Under the pieces are notes generated by a model. It did no database searches. It saw nothing but the letters and a program-made list of their open reading frames with translations, and had not been told where the DNA came from. Of a stretch of 64,000 nucleotides of DNA, positions 52,743 through 62,159 are shown one piece after another. Source of the DNA: Flagellimonas maritima (GTDB taxonomy: Bacteria; Bacteroidota; Bacteroidia; Flavobacteriales; Flavobacteriaceae); NCBI RefSeq assembly GCF_003269425.1, contig NZ_CP030104.1, forward strand, positions 1,111,501-1,175,500. Reading direction: 5' to 3'. The translations under genes and the position numbers were made by a program. The first letter of the stretch is position 1, and each line of letters begins with the position of its first letter.

Positions 52743-54035
52743 ATGAAACTCTGGGACAAAGGATTTAGTACAGACCAAAAAATAGACCATTTTACCGTAG
52801 GTAATGATAGGGAATTGGATTTGCTACTGGCAAAGTATGATGTAATCGCCTCGAAGGCACACGCCAAAATGTTAGGTGATGTAGGATTGATCACCAAAGA
52901 CGAATCGGAAGATTTGGTCAGGGAATTGGATAGTATCGCAAAAACCATTGATGGCGGCACTTTTACCATTGAGGACTCCTTTGAGGACATGCATTCCAAA
53001 ATTGAGTTTTTGCTTATAGAAAAGCTTGGGAATACGGGTAAAAAAATCCATACCGCACGATCCCGAAACGATCAGGTTTTAGTGGCCATGCAATTGTATC
53101 TTAAAAACGAGTTGACCGAAATAAAAAGCGAGGTCAGAATCCTTTTTGATTTACTTTTGGATTTAGCTGAAACGCATCGGTCCACCCTACTTCCAGGTTA
53201 TACACACTTGCAAATTGCCATGCCCTCTTCTTTTGGGCTGTGGTTTTCAGCTTATGCCGAAAGCTTGATCGATGATTTGTATTTTGTTAATGCCGCTTAC
53301 AAGATAGCTGACCAAAATCCACTGGGAAGCGCTGCGGGTTATGGCAGTTCTTTTCCTGTGGACAGAACATCTACCACCAAAGAGATGGGGTTTACAACGA
53401 TGAAATACAATGTGGTCGCTGCCCAAATGGGCCGTGGGAAAGTAGAAAAAGCGGCGGCATTCGGTATTTCCAGTATCGCTTCAACACTTTCCAAGCTGGC
53501 TATGGACATCTGTTTATACATGAGCCAAAATTTTGATTTCATCACTTTCCCGGATGAACTGACCACGGGAAGCAGTATCATGCCACACAAAAAAAACCCT
53601 GATGTTTTTGAACTGATCCGGGCCAAATGCAACAAGATTCAAGCAGTGCCCAATCAGCTTGTTCTCATTACAAATAATCTACCAAGTGGATACCATAGAG
53701 ACCTTCAATTGGTCAAAGAAGTTATAGTGCCCGCAATTCAAGATATTAAGGCCTGTCTGGAGTTGATGCACTTTAGTCTAAAAGAAATCAAGGTCAATGA
53801 CAAAATTCTCGAAGACCCAAAATACAATTACCTCTTCAGTGTGGATACCTTGAACGAGCTGGTTAAGAATGGAATGCCCTTTAGGGATGCCTACAAAAAA
53901 ATGGGTGCTGAAATCGAAGCCGGAACTTTTCAGCCAAAAAAAGACATTCACCATACCCATGAAGGCAGTTTGGGAAATTTGTGTTTGGAGGAAATTAGGG
54001 AGAAGATGAAAGGAATAACTGACCATTACATTTAA
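52743..54035 (+). CDS. argH: Argininosuccinate lyase
   Basis: ArgH splits argininosuccinate into arginine and fumarate. The 430 residues are of usual length. Signatures: the HTARSRNDQV active-site stretch, GYTHLQIAMPSSFG, and the superfamily motif GSSIMPHKKNPD with the nearby catalytic Ser. It is the last gene of the operon; the next gene starts 1 bp after its stop and may be cotranscribed, though its function is unrelated. Confidence 0.95.
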   Translation: MKLWDKGFSTDQKIDHFTVGNDRELDLLLAKYDVIASKAHAKMLGDVGLITKDESEDLVRELDSIAKTIDGGTFTIEDSFEDMHSKIEFLLIEKLGNTGKKIHTARSRNDQVLVAMQLYLKNELTEIKSEVRILFDLLLDLAETHRSTLLPGYTHLQIAMPSSFGLWFSAYAESLIDDLYFVNAAYKIADQNPLGSAAGYGSSFPVDRTSTTKEMGFTTMKYNVVAAQMGRGKVEKAAAFGISSIASTLSKLAMDICLYMSQNFDFITFPDELTTGSSIMPHKKNPDVFELIRAKCNKIQAVPNQLVLITNNLPSGYHRDLQLVKEVIVPAIQDIKACLELMHFSLKEIKVNDKILEDPKYNYLFSVDTLNELVKNGMPFRDAYKKMGAEIEAGTFQPKKDIHHTHEGSLGNLCLEEIREKMKGITDHYI

Positions 54036-54036
54036 A

Positions 54037-54957
54037 ATGAAGGCAGTTATATACAAAAAGTATGGTGCTCCAGATGTTCTTGAATTAAAAGAGATTGATA
54101 AGCCAACACCAAAAGATAATGAGGTTCTCATAAAAATTTTTGCAGCTACAGTTACTTCTGGAGATGTGAGGCTTCGCAGTTCGGATTTTCCTCCACTATT
54201 TTGGCTTCCCGCAAGATTGATATTCGGGTTGTTTAAGCCCAAGAAAAAGATTCTTGGCCATGAGTTTTCAGGAATAATTGAAGGAAAAGGAAGAAATGCT
54301 ACAAAGTTTAAAATAGGTGATGAAGTTTTTGGCACTACTACAATGCAAAATTCAGGTTCTTATGCAGAATTTACTTGCTTGCCCGAGCAATGGAAACATG
54401 GCGTCATTGATTTAAAGCCAACAAACCTTAATTTTAAAGAAGCTGCCGCTTTGCCCATTGGAAGTATGACCGCTCTTTTTCTATTGGAAAAAGCAAAAAT
54501 TTCAGAAGGCAAGAACGTATTGATCTATGGGGCATCTGGAAGCGTTGGGAGCTATGCCGTACAGGTTGCAAAATATTTTGGCGCATCTGTTACAGGTGTA
54601 TGCGGTACTTCAAACATAAACATGATAAAATCACTAGGCGCTGTTAAAGTAATCGATTATAAAAAAGAAGATTATACGTTGTTCAACGGGAAATTTGATA
54701 TTGTTTTTGATGCTGTTGGAAAAACAACCAAATCAAAAGCAAAAAAAGTTCTGAAAAAGGACGGTGTTTTTATTTCTGTTAAAATGTTGACCAAAGAAAA
54801 AAGGGAACACCTTTTAAGATTAAAGGAATTGGCAGAAAAAGAAAAACTAAAACCATTCATTGACTCATGCTATCAACTTGAAGATATTGTGAGTGCACAT
54901 GAATACGTAGATCAAGGGCATAAAAGAGGGAATGTCGTTATTGAAATAAGCCAGTAA
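54037..54957 (+). CDS. MDR-family NAD(P)-dependent alcohol dehydrogenase/quinone oxidoreductase
   Basis: This is a medium-chain dehydrogenase/reductase of 306 residues. The GroES-like part carries LGHEFSGIIEGKGRNATKFK. The Rossmann site is LIYGASGSVGSYAVQVAKYF near residue 150. No structural-zinc Cys cluster is seen, so it resembles the zinc-free quinone reductase group. It begins right after argH (1 bp), so may be read from the arginine transcript. Substrate unknown. Confidence 0.9.
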   Translation: MKAVIYKKYGAPDVLELKEIDKPTPKDNEVLIKIFAATVTSGDVRLRSSDFPPLFWLPARLIFGLFKPKKKILGHEFSGIIEGKGRNATKFKIGDEVFGTTTMQNSGSYAEFTCLPEQWKHGVIDLKPTNLNFKEAAALPIGSMTALFLLEKAKISEGKNVLIYGASGSVGSYAVQVAKYFGASVTGVCGTSNINMIKSLGAVKVIDYKKEDYTLFNGKFDIVFDAVGKTTKSKAKKVLKKDGVFISVKMLTKEKREHLLRLKELAEKEKLKPFIDSCYQLEDIVSAHEYVDQGHKRGNVVIEISQ

Positions 54958-54987
54958 ATGGATTTTTCAAAGTTCTTATATCAATAA

Positions 54988-55830
54988 TTATTTTATCATT
55001 CCCAAATTAATCACCTCTTGCTCTGTTAAATGTCGCCAATGTCCACGCGGAAGGTCCTTTTTGGTAAGTCCGGCAAAAACTACCCTGTCCAGTTTGATTA
55101 CATTATAATTCAAATGCTCAAAAATCCTACGGACAATGCGGTTGCGACCACTATGAATTTCAATGCCAACCTCTTTTTTTGGTGCGCCCTGTATATAACT
55201 TACGTCATCTACCTGCACCTTGCCATCTTCCAATTCCAACCCCTCTTGAATTTTACGTAAGTCGGATAGGGCCAGATTTTTGTCCAAGTGAACATGGTAG
55301 ATTTTCCGTACCCCGTGTTTGGGATGCGTCAATTTTTTCGTCATATCGCCATCATTGGTAAACACCAAAAGTCCTGTCGTGTTCCTGTCCAATCGGCCTA
55401 CCGGCAACAAACGGGATTTGGAAGCACTGGAAACGAGCTCCATTACTGTGCGCCTACCCTTTTCATCATTGGTCGTGGTGATAAAATTTTTGGGTTTGTT
55501 GAGGAGTATATATTCTTTCTTTTCGGGGTTTAGCTTTCTACCGTCAAAACGCACATCATCGGTCAGCTGAACTTTATAGCCCATTTCCGTGACTACTTTT
55601 CCGTTTACGGATACGTTGCCCGCCGCAATATAGGTATCCGCTTCCCTACGCGAACAGATGCCCGCATTGGCTATGTAACGATTTAAACGTATTTCGTTGG
55701 GGTTGGTGTTTTTTGGTGGGGCAGCCTTTTTTCTTGCAAGGTTGTAACTTTTGGAATATTGCTTTTTCTTATCTCCGCCAGTCGTTCTATTGGAAGGTTT
55801 ACCTTTTCGGTTATAGTCTGATTTCGCCAT
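54988..55830 (-). CDS. RsuA/RluB-family pseudouridine synthase
   Basis: This enzyme isomerises uridines in rRNA. The 280-residue product has a basic, low-complexity N-terminus (to about 40). An S4 RNA-binding domain follows (RLNRYIANAGICSRREADTY), and then the synthase domain with the catalytic Asp motif PVGRLDRNTTGLLVFTND. The GRNRIVRRIFEHL segment closes it. The family acts on 16S or 23S rRNA; which one is unclear. It is convergent with the preceding MDR gene. Confidence 0.93.
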   Translation of the reverse strand: MAKSDYNRKGKPSNRTTGGDKKKQYSKSYNLARKKAAPPKNTNPNEIRLNRYIANAGICSRREADTYIAAGNVSVNGKVVTEMGYKVQLTDDVRFDGRKLNPEKKEYILLNKPKNFITTTNDEKGRRTVMELVSSASKSRLLPVGRLDRNTTGLLVFTNDGDMTKKLTHPKHGVRKIYHVHLDKNLALSDLRKIQEGLELEDGKVQVDDVSYIQGAPKKEVGIEIHSGRNRIVRRIFEHLNYNVIKLDRVVFAGLTKKDLPRGHWRHLTEQEVINLGMIK

Positions 55831-56039
55831 CAGTCATTAAATTTTTTGCAAAGGTAGCTCATTTTGATTTCTTAAAAATCTTTTGAGCGATACATAGCCT
55901 ATTCATCAATTGATAAATTAAATCCGTCGATTACAACTAGATTTTTATATTAAATTTCGCGAACTTCACTTATCGATGGGTATAAATCTTTAAAAGCAAT
56001 TCATATCCTTATAGTCATAAGTCATTATAAGAAAATAAA

Positions 56040-56657
56040 ATGAACTACATAAGCATCATAATTTCAATAGCGGCATTGACAATTTCTGGGCTCACTTTTT
56101 GGTTGACAAGACTGAAAAAAGGTGTTGTAAAAATGACAAAACCAACAATTATATTTTTCGGACCAGACGGTGGTGGAGAAAAGCACAATAAAGTATTTAT
56201 AAGGACTTTACTTTATAGCACATCAGATAAAGGACAATATATTCAAAATATGTTTATTCGATTGCAACGTGGTGAATCTGTGCAAAATTTCAACGTTTGG
56301 GTTTATGACGACAATGGACTAGTTCGAGGAAGCGGCCTTTTTGTAGGTAAAAATGGTATTGCTTGTAATCATCATTTTTTGCTGCCCAAGGACGGAGAAG
56401 AATATTCATTTTTAACGGGTGACTATTTACTACAAGTTTTTATCGAGCCAGTTAATGATAAACCAAAAATTATATTTGAACAAAAGCTTCAATTAAAAAA
56501 AGAGCAATCTGAAGAAATGAAAACTCGAACTGCTGGAACCTATTTTGACTGGGCGCCAAATACGCAAACCTATTTTTCACATGTCGACATTCGACCTAAA
56601 GAAGTCAAGGAAATATCACACTTAAATAAGGTTTTTACTAGTGATAAGAAATATTAA
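56040..56657 (+). CDS. Membrane-anchored hypothetical protein
   Basis: The 205-residue product has one N-terminal helix (about 4-24; SIIISIAALTISGLTFWL), then KKGVVKMTKPTII. The remainder is a soluble, beta-rich region possibly facing the cytoplasm. I recognise no domain. Segments such as FNVWVYDDNGLVRGSG are Gly/Asp-rich and suggest a beta-sandwich. It has no operon partner; the 3' flank carries an inverted repeat GTGTAAAA/TTTTACAC. Its codon use appears more A+T-rich than its neighbours, which may indicate foreign origin. Confidence 0.75.
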   Translation: MNYISIIISIAALTISGLTFWLTRLKKGVVKMTKPTIIFFGPDGGGEKHNKVFIRTLLYSTSDKGQYIQNMFIRLQRGESVQNFNVWVYDDNGLVRGSGLFVGKNGIACNHHFLLPKDGEEYSFLTGDYLLQVFIEPVNDKPKIIFEQKLQLKKEQSEEMKTRTAGTYFDWAPNTQTYFSHVDIRPKEVKEISHLNKVFTSDKKY

Positions 56658-56673
56658 AACGGTTTATAACATT

Positions 56674-56704
56674 GTGTAAAAACGCGTTAAAACACATTTT
56701 ACAC
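56674..56704. repeat. Inverted repeat GTGTAAAA/TTTTACAC after the hypothetical gene
   Basis: Perfect 8 bp arms separated by 15 bp that include ACGCGTTAAAACAC. It could be a weak bidirectional terminator or a mobile-cassette-type end. No T-run is present. Confidence 0.4.
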
Positions 56705-56739
56705 TAACTGATAAGTATTCTTACAAAAATCCAGACTAG

Positions 56740-57693
56740 CTATTCACCTTCAAACTCAACCGTAGATTGCCGTTCTCGGTTCACCAGCAACTTGGTAACA
56801 TCCGGTCTTGCATAATGGCCTACGGGGTCAAAATTCTGGCGTTCTTCGTATACACGGTTAAAATCCAGCGTTTGATAAATCAATCCTTCTTTATCCACTA
56901 TGGGTTCTACCAACCACTCGCCGTTGGGGCCCGCAATGGCAGAACCACCATTGGCCAAAACTTTAGGGGCTTTTTCCAAGATCTTATCCAAATGTGGGGT
57001 AGTTTTTGGAAAATCGGATGTTCGCATCAACGAAGAAACCGAAACTACAAAGCTTCTTGATTCCCTGGCAATAAATCGGGTAATGTCTTTTGTATTGTGC
57101 AATCCACCAGGCCAAACGGCTATATGTAGATTTTCACCCTGTCCATATAGGGCAGCTCGGGGAAGTGGCATCCAATTTTCCCAACAATTGAGTCCGCCAA
57201 CGGTGAATTGCTTTAATGGATGTACCTGTAGGCCATTGCCATCCCCAGGTGCCCAGGTCAAACGTTCATCATAAGTAGGCTGCAATTTACGGTGTACCGA
57301 TTTTATTACTCCATTTTCATTGATATAGATGAGGGAACAGTAGATGCTATGTCCTCCCCTGTCCTTTGCACGTTCCATGATTCCCAAGTAAATGGCTATC
57401 GTATGTTCTTTGGCAAGATTGCAAATTGTATCCAACTCTCCTGCTTCAATCTGAATCGAGTTTCTAACATAATGCGCATGAAGTTCCTTATTTACTTTTA
57501 AATCCCATGCAGCACCTTCGGTATGTGCCAACCAGAAGGGGTATCCCGGTAAAAAAGCTTCACCAAAAATAATAAGCTCGGCCTTTTCCATGACCGCTTC
57601 CAATATTGAAGCTTCTATTTTTTGTAAAGTCGCACGTTTGTCCAACCAGACCGGGGCTATCTGCGCCATGGCAACTTTTAGGTAGTTCTCCAT
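56740..57693 (-). CDS. Nitrilase/carbon-nitrogen hydrolase
   Basis: This is a cytoplasmic hydrolase of nitriles or amides. The 317 residues show the catalytic Glu (LIIFGEAFLPGYP), Lys (VHRKLQPTY) and Cys (GGLNCWENWMP) of the nitrilase superfamily. A further family segment is WPGGLHNTKDITRFI. The length and motif pattern fit branch 1 nitrilases. It is the last gene of the mevalonate-associated operon, with its ATG sharing one base with the UbiA stop. Its relation to isoprenoids is unclear. Confidence 0.9.
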   Translation of the reverse strand: MENYLKVAMAQIAPVWLDKRATLQKIEASILEAVMEKAELIIFGEAFLPGYPFWLAHTEGAAWDLKVNKELHAHYVRNSIQIEAGELDTICNLAKEHTIAIYLGIMERAKDRGGHSIYCSLIYINENGVIKSVHRKLQPTYDERLTWAPGDGNGLQVHPLKQFTVGGLNCWENWMPLPRAALYGQGENLHIAVWPGGLHNTKDITRFIARESRSFVVSVSSLMRTSDFPKTTPHLDKILEKAPKVLANGGSAIAGPNGEWLVEPIVDKEGLIYQTLDFNRVYEERQNFDPVGHYARPDVTKLLVNRERQSTVEFEGE

Positions 57694-58598
57694 TACAAAA
57701 TTCGATTTAAGACCAAATCAATATCAATCAGTAAAATACTGAAAACGCCGGCAACAATGATAAATTTTAAAATATTGTGCAGCCAGACATAGTGTTTTTT
57801 GCCGTTGGCTCTCCATAACAAAATAATGAAAAGCAATAATAGACCGATACATGCCAAAAAGAATATATACATATAGCCAATATCAAAAATGTTTATCAAC
57901 AGGAGCGAAGGAATAAGTGTTAGCACAATCAACAGACCAATAATCAACTTTGAAATGTTGGTTCCATATAAAATTGGAATGGTTTTATAGTTTTGAGCCA
58001 TATCACCGGCCATATTCTCCAAATCCTTTATCATTTCCCGAGCCAATATCAATAGGAAAAGAAAAAGCGCATGGACAAAAATTACTGTTTGAAAGTTGGC
58101 GTAGTAAACAAAAACCACAAAAAACGGAGCAATGGCCAAGGAAGATGAAACCAAATTCCCTATAAAAGGGATACGTTTTAGTTTATGGGAGTACAGCCAT
58201 ATTCCAAAAATGTATGCGGAGAAGAAAAAAACGGCCCTGAACGATATATAACTTGCAGCTATCACCGCTAAAAAATTGAGAATAAAATATGTTGTCAGTT
58301 TAAAACGTTGGCTCACCAATCTGTCCAACATGCTTTTTGTTGGTTTATTGATCAGGTCCTTTTCGGCATCGTAAAAATTATTGATGATATATCCGCTTGC
58401 AATGACAAGGGCTGATGCCGTTACTATCAAGAAAAGATTAAAATCCAAAATTACATCGTGCAGTGGTAAGTCTGGCGATAGTATATAAATGGAAGCCAAA
58501 TATTGAGCAAGGGTAATCATTAAAATATTGTATCCCCTAACTACGGAAAATAAACTCAACAGCTTAAACAGCAGTAGTTTATTTTTTCTATTGAGCAT
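57693..58598 (-). CDS. UbiA-family prenyltransferase, DGGGP synthase-like
   Basis: This integral membrane prenyltransferase has 301 residues and about eight helices. The first Asp-rich motif is NNFYDAEKDLINKPTK (N/DxxxDxxxD type), and the second is DLENMAGDMAQNYKT. Homologs in Flavobacteria are named geranylgeranylglycerol-phosphate geranylgeranyltransferase. The position between mevalonate kinase and a nitrilase, directly coupled to both, links it to isoprenoid supply. The prenyl acceptor is inferred; quinone or heme-type acceptors remain possible. Confidence 0.85.
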   Translation of the reverse strand: MLNRKNKLLLFKLLSLFSVVRGYNILMITLAQYLASIYILSPDLPLHDVILDFNLFLIVTASALVIASGYIINNFYDAEKDLINKPTKSMLDRLVSQRFKLTTYFILNFLAVIAASYISFRAVFFFSAYIFGIWLYSHKLKRIPFIGNLVSSSLAIAPFFVVFVYYANFQTVIFVHALFLFLLILAREMIKDLENMAGDMAQNYKTIPILYGTNISKLIIGLLIVLTLIPSLLLINIFDIGYMYIFFLACIGLLLLFIILLWRANGKKHYVWLHNILKFIIVAGVFSILLIDIDLVLNRIL

Positions 58599-58607
58599 GT
58601 GATGGGA

Positions 58608-59570
58608 TTAGAAGTTGTAGACCACTTCCAGATTATGTCCCTGAAGGGATTTTTTAGCTTTTTCCAAATCTTGGGTAAAGCCCAAAATGTAGCCCCCGCC
58701 CCCCGATCCACAAAGTTTTAAGTAATAATCATTGGTCTCTATGCCTTTCTGCCAAAGTTGGTGAAATTTGGATGGTATCATGGGCTTAAAGTTGTCAAAG
58801 ACCACGTGGGAAAGTTCTTTTAGGTTACCGAACAGGGATTTTACATTGCCATTTAAAAAATCCTCTACGCAGGCATCCGTGTGTTTTATGAATTGATTTT
58901 TGATCATACTACGGAATCCTTCCTGCTTCATTTTTTCCATAAAAATCTGGACCATGGGTGCCGTCTCTCCCGTAATGCCACTATCCAACAAAAATACTGC
59001 GCCTTTACCTTCCTTGTTCTGTGAAGGAATGATAGTGGATTCTATATTGTCCTTTGAATTTATTAAAATGGGCAGGCTTAAATAGCTGTTCAAAGGGTCG
59101 AGGCCAGAAGATTTTCCGTGGAAAAAGGACTCCATTTTACCAAATATCTTCTTGAGCTTCAAAAGTTTTTCGCGGGTAAGGTTCTCTAAAACCGTTATTT
59201 TGTCCGTAGCGTACTTGTCATATATTGCAGCAACCAAAGCTCCGCTACTGCCAATACCATATCCTTGTGGAATGGAACTGTCAAAATACATTCCGTTTGC
59301 CACGTCCGCTTCAAGAGTTTGTAAATCAAAAGAAACCAAACTTTGTTCTTTTTGTTCCAATTTTCTTAAATAACCAACATATTCCTTTAAACTGTCATTT
59401 GATTTTTTAGCTTCGTCCGAAAGGTTATCATCGGTTTTTAAAGCACCTTTAAAAAAATTATATGGAATGGAAAGGCCTTTGGAATCTTTGATAATTCCAT
59501 ACTCGCCAAAAAGTAGAATTTTAGAGTAAAATAGCGGTCCTTTCATATGAGGTTTAGGAATATAACTCAA
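58608..59570 (-). CDS. mvk: Mevalonate kinase
   Basis: Mevalonate kinase makes phosphomevalonate from mevalonate and ATP. The 320 residues carry LLFGEYGIIKDSKGLS near the start. The ATP P-loop of GHMP kinases appears as PQGYGIGSSGALVAAIYD. FHGKSSGLDPLNSYLS holds the catalytic region, and GSGGGGYILGF closes the fold. It lies 10 bp before the UbiA gene and 119 bp after mvaD. Together with mvaA it makes the upper pathway. Confidence 0.92.
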   Translation of the reverse strand: MSYIPKPHMKGPLFYSKILLFGEYGIIKDSKGLSIPYNFFKGALKTDDNLSDEAKKSNDSLKEYVGYLRKLEQKEQSLVSFDLQTLEADVANGMYFDSSIPQGYGIGSSGALVAAIYDKYATDKITVLENLTREKLLKLKKIFGKMESFFHGKSSGLDPLNSYLSLPILINSKDNIESTIIPSQNKEGKGAVFLLDSGITGETAPMVQIFMEKMKQEGFRSMIKNQFIKHTDACVEDFLNGNVKSLFGNLKELSHVVFDNFKPMIPSKFHQLWQKGIETNDYYLKLCGSGGGGYILGFTQDLEKAKKSLQGHNLEVVYNF

Positions 59571-59689
59571 TTTGTTTAACGCTAAACGAAATAAAGATAA
59601 ACATTATTGGTCTTATTAGCTTAAAACTTTCAGTTAATTGCATTTTTCTACGTTCAGAATCACTATTTGGTGTATTTGAACGGGTTGTA

Positions 59690-60775
59690 TCAATATAATT
59701 TTTTTGCACCATTTCCTATGCGGTCACAAATATAATGTCCCTTCTCACAATGCACAACTAATTCATCTTGAATAAATTGAATAACTTTCTCTTTTACGGA
59801 TTCAGGATACAATACATGGACATTGGCACCGGCATCCAACGTAAAACATACTGGTACCTTGGTCAGCGCTCTATACTCCCAAATTTTATTGATGATTTCC
59901 AAAGTATCCGGTTTCATCAAAATAAAGTAAGGCATGCTGGTCATCATCATCGCATGTAAGGTGAGTGCCTCGCTTTCAACAATATCTATAAACCTATTTA
60001 AATTTCCTTCTTCAAAAATTGTTTTGAGCTTATCCAAATTTTCGTGGGCCTGGGCAAAACGTCTTTCAGCATAAGGATGGTCGTGCATTAAATTATGACC
60101 AACCGAGCTACTAACTTTTTTTTGCCCTTTGTGTACCAATAAGATAGTATCATGAAAATTTTTAAAAACAGAATCAACTTTATAGGGGTATTGTATTCCA
60201 TACAAATCCGAACTTTCATTAATTGAATAATGTCTTCCCCATTGGATCAAGTCACCTTCAATACTTCTACTTGCACTACCAGAACCCAAACGTGCCAAAA
60301 ACGAAGCTTTTCTCTTAAAAAAGATGGCATCCATGGTTGGGTTCATTTTCTTTTCAATGTCCATCAAACATAAAGACAAGGCTGCCATTCCACTTGCCGA
60401 AGATGCTATGCCACTACTGTGCGGAAAAGAGTTTGATGTCTCGATTTTAAAGTGATAGGATTTTAAAAAGGGAAGGTACTTTTCTACCCGTTCAAAAAAA
60501 GTCTGGATCTTCGGTTTAAAGTCTTCCTTGGATTTCCCTTCAAAAAACAATTCAAAAGAAAATTTTGAACTACCAAGCTCACTTTTTTCATAAGAAAGCG
60601 AAGTTGTTGTGGCGCTTGCATCCAACGTAAAACTTATAGAGGGATTGGCAGGAATCTGATCTGCCCTTTTTCCCCAATATTTTACCAATGCAATATTACT
60701 GGGAACTTTCCAAGTTACTTTTCCTGATAATGGCAGTTCTTCGCATGCACTGGGCAGAAAGTCTTTTTCAGTCAT
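59690..60775 (-). CDS. mvaD: Diphosphomevalonate decarboxylase
   Basis: MvaD converts diphosphomevalonate to isopentenyl diphosphate with ATP. The 361 residues carry NIALVKYWGKRADQIPANPS and NSFPHSSGIASSASGMAALS. The catalytic region includes GSGSASRSIEGDLIQW, and a late Asp is in TLDAGANVHVLYP. Family members have 310-400 residues. It is the first gene of the mvaD-mvk-UbiA-nitrilase operon. Phosphomevalonate kinase is not encoded next to it, which leaves the GYDIA kinase at 12.9 kb as the likeliest supplier. Confidence 0.95.
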   Translation of the reverse strand: MTEKDFLPSACEELPLSGKVTWKVPSNIALVKYWGKRADQIPANPSISFTLDASATTTSLSYEKSELGSSKFSFELFFEGKSKEDFKPKIQTFFERVEKYLPFLKSYHFKIETSNSFPHSSGIASSASGMAALSLCLMDIEKKMNPTMDAIFFKRKASFLARLGSGSASRSIEGDLIQWGRHYSINESSDLYGIQYPYKVDSVFKNFHDTILLVHKGQKKVSSSVGHNLMHDHPYAERRFAQAHENLDKLKTIFEEGNLNRFIDIVESEALTLHAMMMTSMPYFILMKPDTLEIINKIWEYRALTKVPVCFTLDAGANVHVLYPESVKEKVIQFIQDELVVHCEKGHYICDRIGNGAKKLY

Positions 60776-60865
60776 TAAAAATGTTTGGGCAAATATAAGA
60801 ATGCAGGTAACGATACAGGAAATAGGTATAAATAAATTCTTATTTTAGGGGGAATTGCACTGATC

Positions 60866-61339
60866 ATGAAGAAAAAAATTATTTATATCGCTATAGCCGT
60901 CATTATTTGTATTCTAATTGGCTTTCTTTCCAGCTTTGCTACCCAGAGTTCTGTAAACGATTGGTTTCTAACATTGAACAAGCCCAGTTTTAATCCTCCT
61001 AATTGGTTATTCGCCCCAGTTTGGACGGTCCTGTATATTTTAATGGGGATTTCTGCAGGGATTGTATGGTCCAAAGGGGTTCATCACATTTGGGTAAAAA
61101 CAGCATTATATCATTTTGGGTTTCAATTATTGTTCAATGCTTTATGGAGTATTGTATTCTTTGGACTTAAGAATCCTTTAATGGCGCTAGTGGTCATTCT
61201 AATTTTGTTTACTTTAATAATATTGACCATAAAATGGTTCAATATCGTGAGTAAAACTGCGGCAATACTTCTTGTACCCTACCTTTTGTGGGTGGGTTTT
61301 GCTACAATCTTGAACTATAAAATTTGGGAGTTAAATTGA
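60866..61339 (+). CDS. TspO/MBR-family membrane protein
   Basis: This five-helix membrane protein of 157 residues is of the tryptophan-rich sensory/translocator family, which binds porphyrins. Motifs: LNKPSFNPPNWLFAPVWTVL and YILMGISAGIVW. The last helix includes LLVPYLLWVGFATILNY. The regulation of light/oxygen response is known for some bacterial members; its role here is unknown. It is divergent from mvaD with a 90 bp gap. Confidence 0.93.
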   Translation: MKKKIIYIAIAVIICILIGFLSSFATQSSVNDWFLTLNKPSFNPPNWLFAPVWTVLYILMGISAGIVWSKGVHHIWVKTALYHFGFQLLFNALWSIVFFGLKNPLMALVVILILFTLIILTIKWFNIVSKTAAILLVPYLLWVGFATILNYKIWELN

Positions 61340-61390
61340 TTTTTAGAAGTCAGTAGATAGTTACTTAACTAAAATTAAGTTTACGTCAAT

Positions 61391-61461
61391 AATTTCAGGC
61401 TGAGCGCAGTCGAAGCCCAATTTTAAAAGTTATGCGTTCTCGACTGCGCTCGAGCTGACAG
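61391..61461. repeat. Palindrome with TGAGCGCAGTCGA / TCGACTGCGCTCGA arms
   Basis: Arms at about 61401-61413 and 61439-61452 are reverse complements. The loop is about 25 bp and AT-rich. It is the most symmetric copy of the dispersed repeat family that also hits argD. Confidence 0.8.
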
Positions 61462-61543
61462 TTTAGAAAATTACCCTGTTCTGGTTCTCCATTTAATAGA
61501 TAGCTGAAATTATACGTATTTATCCAATTAGCCCTATTAATAT

Positions 61544-62089
61544 TTAATTATTGCTTTTACAGGCTATCGCAATCAACTTTTGTATTGTGTTCAAGTTACG
61601 TGTAGTTGCTTCAACTTTGAGTTTTCGCTCTATCAAATTATTGTTCAATTTTGCTTTTCCATAGCCTGTTTTACAATATAAAAAGACGCATGTATCCTTT
61701 ATGTAAAATTCTTCATTGATAAATTGTTCTTTATTGAATTCTTCGATTAACTGATTGACCGGCGGTTTTTTGAGGAAGGCAAAATATAGCTTATTTTCTT
61801 CCGCCCGGCCTAAAAAGGGATTTATACTTAAAACATTTTTTAAATTTTCGCCCGTCGTCACCAAAGTTGGCACATCAAATCCAAAGCTGCTTAAGATAGC
61901 ATCATGAATAACTTTTTGGAGAAAATCCATATCGGTTTCTTCACTTTTAAAAACCACATTACCACTTTGTATATAGGTTTCAACATTTTGTAGACTTGCT
62001 TTTTCCAAAGTCTGTCTTAGATCGGCCATCCCAATCTTTTTTTGGCCGCCAACATTGATTCCTCTAAGTAGGGCAATATATGTTTTCAT
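61544..62089 (-). CDS. DUF1697 protein
   Basis: The 181-residue product belongs to DUF1697, a small uncharacterised bacterial family. The start at 62089 (MKTYIALLRGINVGGQKK) fits the conserved N-terminus; the frame from 62095 adds only two residues. Further signatures are LRQTLEKASLQNVETYIQSG and NVVFKSEET. It has no signal or membrane segment. It is divergent from glpK with a 70 bp gap. No function can be given. Confidence 0.88.
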   Translation of the reverse strand: MKTYIALLRGINVGGQKKIGMADLRQTLEKASLQNVETYIQSGNVVFKSEETDMDFLQKVIHDAILSSFGFDVPTLVTTGENLKNVLSINPFLGRAEENKLYFAFLKKPPVNQLIEEFNKEQFINEEFYIKDTCVFLYCKTGYGKAKLNNNLIERKLKVEATTRNLNTIQKLIAIACKSNN

Positions 62090-62159
62090 GGTCAATAATT
62101 CCGGGGAATAAAACTACTACGATTTATTTTAGTAAATTCAAACGCAATAAATCAACAGA

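Noticed and set aside
55030..55570. Plus-strand frames over the pseudouridine synthase gene
   Set aside because: Shadows of the minus-strand gene, which has S4 and catalytic motifs.
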